From Lobosporangium transversale (lineage: Eukaryota; Mortierellomycota; Mortierellomycetes; Mortierellales; Mortierellaceae): a stretch of DNA of 64,000 nucleotides. Positions 57,696-64,000 of this stretch are shown here, piece by piece. The translations under genes and the position numbers were made by a program. The notes under the pieces were generated by a model, which was not told the DNA's origin, did no database searches, and was given only the letters and a program-made list of their open reading frames with translations. How positions within the stretch are numbered: the first letter of the stretch is position 1; every line of letters begins with the position of its first letter. The stretch covers positions 682,915 to 746,914 of the forward strand of contig NW_019028996.1 of the NCBI RefSeq assembly GCF_002105155.1, written 5' to 3'.

Positions 57696-58145
57696 GATAA
57701 GTAGGATGGGTTTTTTTGTGAAAAAGTGGAAAAAGTGACTGAGAGTGAGAAAGAAGACTGCGGGACAAGTGCTTGTTTCGATCTTTTCTCTTCAGCCTTG
57801 TCTTCTTTTTATACTTTTTTCACGCCTCTCGGACTCTCGGGAGAGAGGGTGAACGGTAACCCAAAAAGGAATCATTATCCAAATCGGGTCTCATCCGGAA
57901 ACTCCTAGATTGTTTCAGATTGAGTCAGTTATGACGTAAGATCTAAAATTAATCTAAGTATAGATTACAAATAATTTATCCGAACGGTTAGACTAAAAAA
58001 GGAAGGTCTAAGTCCGAAAAAATCCTAGGATATATGTATCATTTCCGTGGTACGCGTCGACCTAGCAAACAGGTTTATTTGGAGCCAGCAAACCAGTTAT
58101 TTGTGGCTTTCTACTCCTTAACTAGGGTCACGTGACAAAATTTAT
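57696..58145 (-). repeat. Penelope-like terminal repeat R1 (solo)
   Basis: About 450 bp starting GATAAGTAGGATGGGTTT (plus strand) and ending near GGGTCACGTGACAAAATTT, followed by T(n)AGGG repeats. It is almost identical to R2, R3 and R4. No element body is attached. On its left it joins truncated Ty3 sequence, on its right a telomere-like array. Confidence 0.88.
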
Positions 58146-58283
58146 TTTTAGGTATCTATTTTTAGGGTCTATTTTTAGGGTTTTTTAGGGTTTTTTAGGG
58201 TTTTTTAGGGTTTTTAGGGTTTTTTAGGGTTTTTTAGGGTTTTTAGGGTTTTTTAGGGTTTTTTAGGGTTTTTTAGGGTTTTT
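58146..58283 (+). repeat. Telomere-like array T1, mainly TTTTTTAGGG
   Basis: Between R1 and R2. After two irregular units it consists of about ten units of T5-6AGGG, G-rich strand on plus, reading rightwards. It is distinct from canonical TTAGGG by longer T runs. Confidence 0.88.
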
Positions 58284-58730
58284 GATAAGTAGGATGGGTT
58301 TTTTTGTGAAAAAGTGGAAAAAGTGACTGAGAGTGAGAAAGAAGACTGCGGGACAAGTGCTTGTTTCGATCTTTTCTCTTCAGCCTTGTCTTCTTTTTAT
58401 ACTTTTTTCACGCCTCTCGGACTCTCGGGAGAGAGGGTGAACGGTAACCCAAAAAGGAATCATTATCCAAATCGGGTCTCATCCGGAAACTCCTAGATTG
58501 TTTCAGATTGAGTCAGTTATGACGTAAGATCTAAAATTAATCTAAGTATAGATTACAAATAATTTATCCGAACGGTTAGACTAAAAAAGGAAGGTCTAAG
58601 TCCGAAAAAATCCTAGGATATATGTATCATTTCCGTGGTACGCGTCGACCTAGCAAACAGGTTTATTTGGAGCCAGCAAACCAGTTATTTGTGGCTTTCT
58701 ACTCCTTAACTAGGGTCACGTGACAAAATT
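58284..58730 (-). repeat. Penelope-like terminal repeat R2
   Basis: Same sequence as R1 from GATAAGTAGGATGGG to the CACGTGAC end. It adjoins array T1 on the left and T2 on the right, and forms the downstream (3') repeat of the element unit. Confidence 0.88.
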
Positions 58731-58837
58731 TATTTTTAGGTATCTATTTTTAGGGTCTATTTTTAGGGTTCTATTTTAGGGTTTTTTTAGGGTTATTTTT
58801 AGGGTTTTCTTTTAGGGTTATTTTTAGGGTTAGGGTC
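58731..58837 (+). repeat. Telomere-like array T2 inside the element 3' region
   Basis: Units such as TATTTTTAGGG, TTTTTTTAGGG and one TTAGGG (GGGTTAGGGTC at the end). The same array, base for base as far as I can see, is at 62902-63008 in the next unit, so it is part of the element itself. It is followed by CAAGGAGGGTCAGCTCTGG. Confidence 0.82.
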
Positions 58838-58991
58838 AAGGAGGGTCAGCTCTGGCCTATACCATGAACCTGAGAAAACTCCTAAAAAATCTAAAGAAAA
58901 CTTACTAAGTCTAAAAAACCGGACCTATTTTGTCGGGGATGAGGGCTAGTTATAATATAAGATACAGAAGAGATCTCATTGAACTAGTCAT

Positions 58992-60497
58992 CTACAATCG
59001 ACTCCTTATTGGGGCGGATTGGAGAATCTTTTTATTATAGGTGTTCAACTGGTTGCGCAGGTTGGAGCCTTTATAAATTATCCATGTGGTTTGTGTATTC
59101 TCATAACGGGCAGGTTTGAGGGTATGGATATCTCGTAGAATCATACGTCCAAACTGTTCAAGTTTGTCACGTCCAGGGATGTTATGGAGGAACATTTTTT
59201 TGATAATAGTATCATTTTTCTGAGACGAGGGTGCCGGGTACAAAAGAGTATTCCGTTCATCGTATGAGTGTAATCTGAGTTGATTGTTGATTACATGTGA
59301 GGGGTAGTTTCTATTAAGAAGATGTTGGGCAAATTGTGCTGTGGCATGGGTGTGGAAAGAAGACTGACTAGAGTTTCTAATTAGTCTTTGGTTTTCACCA
59401 TTAATCCAGTTAAAAACATATTTCCTAGGGTAGTATGTATCTGGATCAGTGTATAGGTGTTTATTAACGGGTTTGTCGAAAGGAGCAATAGTAAATCGGG
59501 TTGGACTAGTATTGTTATCGACAGAAATAAGAAGGTCGAGCATAACTACTTGTTGACCATTGTTACCATGGTCGATAGTGATATTAAGACTTTGACAAGA
59601 GGCATAAATCTGATGAAGTTTAATGTCAATGTATGGTTTCAAAAGATTGAATGTCTCTTTAGACCAGGGAAGGTTATCATGTTTGGTAGTTCTGATTATG
59701 GCAAAGCCATCATCTATATACCGGAACAGGGTGATGTCAAAGAAATCGAGTTTATAGAAAAACATTGGGGAATTAGTGTCAACTGGAAGGTTGTCAGGAA
59801 AAACTCCATGGAATTGTTGTTGTTTCTCTACGCAGCATGCAAAGAGGCGGGCTATGGTGGGTGCCATGGGAGTTCCCATAGCTAAGCCTTTGACTTGTCT
59901 GTAATTATTTGTAAGGTCAGAGACAAGGCAGTTCTTATTAACCCATTCTGCGAGTTTCAGACATATTTGGATTTCATAATTGTAAGAATGATTGCAGAAG
60001 TAGTGTAGTATGGTTTTTCTGGCTTCTTCAAAGTCGATGTTACCATACATGTTGATGACGTCGAAAGCTGCTAATGAGTAATGGCAGTAAGGATCAAAGT
60101 CAAAATTTTCTAGATAACGTATTAGTGTGGGGGTGTCGGGAAGATCTCTAGGGAACTCATTAAGTAGAGGGCGCAGGTTTCTATCGACAAACTGACTAAT
60201 AGTGTGTGTTATCCAAGGGAAAGAGGGGACTATAGGTCTAGCACCGGGTGGTGACTTATGTATTTTAGGTAAAAGATACATAACTGGGACAGTATAGAAG
60301 TTAGGATTGGTTCTAACATTATCTCTTATTAGTTTAGCTTCTGAGAGTAATTTATTTTTAATTCTAAGAGGACTAAGATTGACTATAGAAAAGAGTGAGT
60401 TTATCATATTGTCAATGGAGAACGAAGGGCACGGGACATAACAGGAAGTATCTGTTAGAAGTTTCGTAGTCTGGGATGTATACCAGTCTAGGTCCAT
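58992..60497 (-). CDS. Penelope-like reverse transcriptase (no GIY-YIG domain), 501 aa frame
   Basis: RT motifs in order: YLLPKIHKSPPGARPIVPS (residues 74-92), SLAAFDVINMYGNI with catalytic D146, VKGLAMGTPMAPTIARLFA (202-220) and FRYIDDGFAI with catalytic DD at 261-262, then VMLDLLISV. PKIHK and YIDD are typical of Penelope-like RTs. The protein ends about 30 residues after YENTQTTWIIYKGSNLRNQL, with no GIY-YIG endonuclease. The ATG at 60497 is probably not the natural start. Upstream, in a shifted frame, TSNKLSFPADK precedes KNLGLTIMD of this frame across an A6 run (60518-60523), so the conserved ADKN(L)G block is split. The frame is intact downstream and protein-identical to the second copy where both are visible. 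It would copy element RNA onto DNA 3' ends. Confidence 0.9.
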   Translation of the reverse strand: MDLDWYTSQTTKLLTDTSCYVPCPSFSIDNMINSLFSIVNLSPLRIKNKLLSEAKLIRDNVRTNPNFYTVPVMYLLPKIHKSPPGARPIVPSFPWITHTISQFVDRNLRPLLNEFPRDLPDTPTLIRYLENFDFDPYCHYSLAAFDVINMYGNIDFEEARKTILHYFCNHSYNYEIQICLKLAEWVNKNCLVSDLTNNYRQVKGLAMGTPMAPTIARLFACCVEKQQQFHGVFPDNLPVDTNSPMFFYKLDFFDITLFRYIDDGFAIIRTTKHDNLPWSKETFNLLKPYIDIKLHQIYASCQSLNITIDHGNNGQQVVMLDLLISVDNNTSPTRFTIAPFDKPVNKHLYTDPDTYYPRKYVFNWINGENQRLIRNSSQSSFHTHATAQFAQHLLNRNYPSHVINNQLRLHSYDERNTLLYPAPSSQKNDTIIKKMFLHNIPGRDKLEQFGRMILRDIHTLKPARYENTQTTWIIYKGSNLRNQLNTYNKKILQSAPIRSRL

Positions 60498-60584
60498 AAT
60501 AGTGAGTCCTAAGTTTTTTATCAGCAGGGAATGATAATTTATTCGAGGTCATTAGATTTCTGTAGGATTTTTTTTTTTTTTTTA

Positions 60585-61838
60585 TTAATTATGGTTTGTA
60601 GCATCGAACAGAACATTAGCTAGATTAATATCTAGTTTATTAATATTCCTACAAAGTTGGTTACGCAATTTCTTTAGTTCTGAGCTCAGAACAACATAGT
60701 TGGGAGGTTTATGTATATTGAAATTGACTCCTTTATTTAAGACTTGAAGAATATCATGGGGGATGGATTGTACGGAAGACATATTGTTGACTCCGACAAA
60801 ATCATGTAAATCTACTTTTTTTGTTTCTGAGGGGATGGGGCTTTTTTCACGGGGCCTTTTCCTTTCTTTACATGGGTGGTTTTCTTGGAGGACGTTGGGG
60901 GACCACCTTTCTTCTTGTCTTTCTTCGCCATCGATGGGCCTTTTGGTCCTTTGTATTTGTTGGTGTCGTTCTGTCGACGTGATGGCTTGGGTTTGCTTGG
61001 CTTCTTCTTCGAGGCGTCCTTCTTGGTATTCTAGAGGGAAAGTAGAGTTGATCTTAGAATAGATTATATTTAATCGTGGAGCAAACCAAAGGGAAACAAT
61101 TATCTTGAATACCTTTAATCCAAGATTTAATTGCTGGAATTCTGCAGTGGCTCGTAATACTTGCACTTGAGCAGAAAACTCAATAGCAGTGGCACGAATC
61201 AGCTTGTAGGTGAAGTCTTTACCCAGATTATTCAGATGAGAATTGTTTTCAACGGCCACAAGGGCAGATGAAAGGGTGTCCGCTAGCTGTCTGGGGAGGG
61301 TGTCATTGAGTTCACTTTGGCATTGTTGGATGATATTTGCTTTGTCAGCTTTAATGGCCGATACTAACAAATTGTCAAACGAAGTGCTAAGTGTAGCAAG
61401 GACGTCCTTTGACAGGGTAACACGGTTATTGTTGACAGTAAGATGTCCCCAATAGCCTAGTTGTGTCTTAGCGTTGACTTCACGCAGAATCTTCTGAGCC
61501 ATTCGGATTTTATCCAAAAGAATGGCCGCCTTATTGACAAATTTGCTTAAGATGTCTGCGGCAACCCTGTCAGTCATCGTTCCCTTTTTGAAAGAGGGAA
61601 GATAGGAACCAGGGTTCAGAGAGGTGTCACTATTCCCAATATGATTATTGAGACGAGCGACGAGCTGCTCGAGGGTGGGAAGGTCTGCCGGTGCAGTCCC
61701 TCCTCCCATCTCGGCATCGGCATCGATCATAGCCTGACCTGGAACTTGTTGACCTGGGGTGACTTGGAAGACATCCTGGTTTCCACGGGCAGAGCTTGAC
61801 GATGAGGAGGGGCCGGGGGCAGCGTGAGTATTGACCAT
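60585..61838 (-). CDS. Penelope-like ORF1 ending in the RT N-terminal region, 417 aa
   Basis: ATG at 61838, 24 bp from repeat R3. Ser-rich start (APGPSSSSSSARGNQ), a helical middle, a basic stretch (KERKRPREKSPIPSETKK), and then IPHDILQVLNKGVNFNIHKP. That last block fits the region that in Penelope-like proteins directly precedes the RT core (the LxxGxxFxxxP type). ORF1 and RT may therefore be parts of one protein separated by an 87-bp interval with stops, an A16 run (sense) and a frame change. The helical middle might form coiled coil, as in Athena ORF1, but I have not computed it. Confidence 0.7.
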   Translation of the reverse strand: MVNTHAAPGPSSSSSSARGNQDVFQVTPGQQVPGQAMIDADAEMGGGTAPADLPTLEQLVARLNNHIGNSDTSLNPGSYLPSFKKGTMTDRVAADILSKFVNKAAILLDKIRMAQKILREVNAKTQLGYWGHLTVNNNRVTLSKDVLATLSTSFDNLLVSAIKADKANIIQQCQSELNDTLPRQLADTLSSALVAVENNSHLNNLGKDFTYKLIRATAIEFSAQVQVLRATAEFQQLNLGLKVFKIIVSLWFAPRLNIIYSKINSTFPLEYQEGRLEEEAKQTQAITSTERHQQIQRTKRPIDGEERQEERWSPNVLQENHPCKERKRPREKSPIPSETKKVDLHDFVGVNNMSSVQSIPHDILQVLNKGVNFNIHKPPNYVVLSSELKKLRNQLCRNINKLDINLANVLFDATNHN

Positions 61839-61862
61839 CTTGAGAGGAACTTGAGGGTTTTT

Positions 61863-62316
61863 GATAAGTAGGATGGGTTTTTTTGTGAAAAAGTGGAAAA
61901 AGTGACTGAGAGTGAGAAAGAAGACTGCGGGACAAGTGCTTGTTTCGATCTTTTCTCTTCAGCCTTGTCTTCTTTTTATACTTTTTTCACGCCTCTCGGA
62001 CTCTCGGGAGAGAGGGTGAACGGTAACCCAAAAAGGAATCATTATCCAAATCGGGTCTCATCCGGAAACTCCTAGATTGTTTCAGATTGAGTCAGTTATG
62101 ACGTAAGATCTAAAATTAATCTAAGTATAGATTACAAATAATTTATCCGAACGGTTAGACTAAAAAAGGAAGGTCTAAGTCCGAAAAAATCCTAGGATAT
62201 ATGTATCATTTCCGTGGTACGCGTCGACCTAGCAAACAGGTTTATTTGGAGCCAGCAAACCAGTTATTTGTGGCTTTCTACTCCTTAACTAGGGTCACGT
62301 GACAAAATTTATTTTT
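61863..62316 (-). repeat. Penelope-like terminal repeat R3 (upstream repeat of the complete unit)
   Basis: Same as R1/R2. In the sense of the element it immediately precedes ORF1, so it supplies the promoter and leader. Confidence 0.88.
61972..61980 (-). promoter_or_regulatory. TATA-like box in terminal repeat R3
   Basis: TATAAAAAG on the minus strand, 134 bp upstream of the ORF1 ATG, followed by a CT-rich stretch (TTCTTTCTCACTCTCAGTCA) suited to a start region. It is conserved in all four R copies. No transcript data. Confidence 0.5.
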
Positions 62317-62454
62317 AGGTATCTATTTTTAGGGTCTATTTTTAGGGTTCTATTTTAGGGTTTTTTTTAGGGTTATTTTTTAGGGTTTTTTTTAGGGTTA
62401 TTTTTAGGGTATAGGGTTTTTTTATTTTTAGGGTTATTTTTAGGGTTATTTTAG
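62317..62454 (+). repeat. Telomere-like array T3 between element units
   Basis: Irregular T(n)AGGG units (TATTTTTAGGG, TTTTTTTTAGGG, GGGTATAGGG), G-rich strand on plus. It starts like T2 and then diverges, and it separates R3 from R4. Confidence 0.85.
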
Positions 62455-64000
62455 GATAAGTAGGATGGGTTTTTTTTGTGAAAAAGTGGAAAAAGTGACT
62501 GAGAGTGAGAAAGAAGACTGCGGGACAAGTGCTTGTTTCGATCTTTTCTCTTCAGCCTTGTCTTCTTTTTATACTTTTTTCACGCCTCTCGGACTCTCGG
62601 GAGAGAGGGTGAACGGTAACCCAAAAAGGAATCATTATCCAAATCGGGTCTCATCCGGAAACTCCTAGATTGTTTCAGATTGAGTCAGTTATGACGTAAG
62701 ATCTAAAATTAATCTAAGTATAGATTACAAATAATTTATCCGAACGGTTAGACTAAAAAAGGAAGGTCTAAGTCCGAAAAAATCCTAGGATATATGTATC
62801 ATTTCCGTGGTACGCGTCGACCTAGCAAACAGGTTTATTTGGAGCCAGCAAACCAGTTATTTGTGGCTTTCTACTCCTTAACTAGGGTCACGTGACAAAA
62901 TTTATTTTTAGGTATCTATTTTTAGGGTCTATTTTTAGGGTTCTATTTTAGGGTTTTTTTAGGGTTATTTTTAGGGTTTTCTTTTAGGGTTATTTTTAGG
63001 GTTAGGGTCAAGGAGGGTCAGCTCTGGCCTATACCATGAACCTGAGAAAACTCCTAAAAAATCTAAAGAAAACTTACTAAGTCTAAAAAACCGGACCTAT
63101 TTTGTCGGGGATGAGGGCTAGTTATAATATAAGATACAGAAGAGATCTCATTGAACTAGTCATCTACAATCGACTCCTTATTGGGGCGGATTGGAGAATC
63201 TTTTTATTATAGGTGTTCAACTGGTTGCGCAGGTTGGAGCCTTTATAAATTATCCATGTGGTTTGTGTATTCTCATAACGGGCAGGTTTGAGGGTATGGA
63301 TATCTCGTAGAATCATACGTCCAAACTGTTCAAGTTTGTCACGTCCAGGGATGTTATGGAGGAACATTTTTTTGATAATAGTATCATTTTTCTGAGACGA
63401 GGGTGCCGGGTACAAAAGAGTATTCCGTTCATCGTATGAGTGTAATCTGAGTTGATTGTTGATTACATGTGAGGGGTAGTTTCTATTAAGAAGATGTTGG
63501 GCAAATTGTGCTGTGGCATGGGTGTGGAAAGAAGACTGACTAGAGTTTCTAATTAGTCTTTGGTTTTCACCATTAATCCAGTTAAAAACATATTTCCTAG
63601 GGTAGTATGTATCTGGATCAGTGTATAGGTGTTTATTAACGGGTTTGTCGAAAGGAGCAATAGTAAATCGGGTTGGACTAGTATTGTTATCGACAGAAAT
63701 AAGAAGGTCGAGCATAACTACTTGTTGACCATTGTTACCATGGTCGATAGTGATATTAAGACTTTGACAAGAGGCATAAATCTGATGAAGTTTAATGTCA
63801 ATGTATGGTTTCAAAAGATTGAATGTCTCTTTAGACCAGGGAAGGTTATCATGTTTGGTAGTTCTGATTATGGCAAAGCCATCATCTATATACCGGAACA
63901 GGGTGATGTCAAAGAAATCGAGTTTATAGAAAAACATTGGGGAATTAGTGTCAACTGGAAGGTTGTCAGGAAAAACTCCATGGAATTGTTGTTGTTTCTC
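62455..64000 (-). mobile_element. Second Penelope-like unit (R4 plus RT 3' part; runs off the window)
   Basis: R4 is at 62455-62901, the internal array at 62902-63008, then the same 3' region (starting CAAGGAGGGTCAGCTCTGG at 63009) and RT coding sequence to the window edge. Head-to-tail with the first unit, period 4,171-4,172 bp. Confidence 0.88.
63164..64000 (-). CDS. Penelope-like reverse transcriptase, second copy (partial)
   Basis: The 3' part of the RT frame, stop at 63164; the 5' part lies beyond 64000. Over the 257 residues from MFFYKLDFFDITLFRYIDDG to the end it is identical to the first copy. The frame remains open to the window edge. Confidence 0.9.
   Translation of the reverse strand, partial: EKQQQFHGVFPDNLPVDTNSPMFFYKLDFFDITLFRYIDDGFAIIRTTKHDNLPWSKETFNLLKPYIDIKLHQIYASCQSLNITIDHGNNGQQVVMLDLLISVDNNTSPTRFTIAPFDKPVNKHLYTDPDTYYPRKYVFNWINGENQRLIRNSSQSSFHTHATAQFAQHLLNRNYPSHVINNQLRLHSYDERNTLLYPAPSSQKNDTIIKKMFLHNIPGRDKLEQFGRMILRDIHTLKPARYENTQTTWIIYKGSNLRNQLNTYNKKILQSAPIRSRL

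Larger units (their letters stand above)
58284..62330 (-). mobile_element. Endonuclease-deficient Penelope-like element, complete unit (R2-body-R3)
   Basis: On the minus strand: R3 (promoter-bearing, 62310-61863), a 24-bp leader, ORF1 (61838-60585), RT frame (60497-58992), 3' region with telomere-like units (58837-58729), and R2 (58730-58284). It is flanked on both sides by T(n)AGGG arrays. The RT has no GIY-YIG endonuclease after it. The next unit begins 4,171 bp to the right with the same order. Structure and setting match the telomere-attached Athena (rotifer) and Coprina (fungal) groups. Confidence 0.85.

Noticed and set aside
57726..57908. Conserved 60-codon plus-strand frame in all four R repeats
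   Set aside because: It is antisense to the element, identical only because the R copies are nearly identical, and covers the TATA-like box; no protein family is recognised.
57696..58145. Hammerhead ribozyme in the R repeat
   Set aside because: I looked for the CTGATGA and GAAAC core on both strands and found no convincing pair; a covariance search would settle it.
59457..59885. 142-aa plus-strand frame
   Set aside because: Antisense to the reverse transcriptase, which has complete catalytic motifs.

Overview
This window looks like the edge of a chromosome from an early-diverging fungus. Mucoromycota, perhaps Mortierella-like, is an inference. The evidence is: genes with many short GT-AG introns, CRN (Crinkler) effector genes, a Crypton recombinase, MULE, hAT, Tc1 and Ty3 chromovirus elements, and telomere-like T(n)AGGG arrays. 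No rRNA or tRNA gene was recognised.

Left part (1-9.1 kb): four ordinary, apparently intact host genes. They are the 3' part of a WDR48/UAF1-like gene, a PQ-loop transporter gene with two microexons, a TMEM16/anoctamin scramblase-type gene and an SYLF (Ysc84) lipid-binding gene. Region 9.3-19 kb holds decayed material: a nuclease-like pseudogene, a Crypton tyrosine recombinase, a MULE transposase pseudogene with its terminal sequence, and local tandem repeats.

Region 19.7-28.9 kb is an effector/nuclease neighbourhood: a broken CRN gene (header, RHS-type P-loop NTPase, nuclease-like tail), a decayed PD-(D/E)XK-like relic and an intact nine-exon PD-(D/E)XK-like gene of 607 aa. Region 29.3-49.4 kb is dominated by two nearly identical 5,286-bp Ty3 chromoviruses in opposite orientation. 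They form 5.4-kb inverted arms around an 8.5-kb spacer that holds a second CRN gene and hAT, MULE and Tc1 relics. Both copies carry the same solo LTR inside pol. Only one has target-site duplications, so the other is a segmental copy.

Region 49.8-57.7 kb holds hAT-type MITEs, a hAT transposase gene interrupted by a solo LTR, a complete Tc1-like element with 215-bp inverted repeats and an intact transposase, and a third, truncated Ty3 copy.

The right end (57.7-64 kb) is the most notable part. It is a head-to-tail array (about 4.17-kb period) of endonuclease-deficient Penelope-like elements, comparable to Athena/Coprina. Each unit is bounded by about 450-bp terminal repeats with a promoter-like TATA, and the units are separated by G-rich T(n)AGGG arrays. 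The G-rich strand runs rightwards and the element genes lie on the opposite strand, as expected if element RNA is copied onto a G-strand chromosome end. The first unit joins a Ty3 element that ends abruptly, which suggests a broken end healed by this retroelement. Gene content thus grades from conserved genes (left) to telomere-associated retroelements (right).
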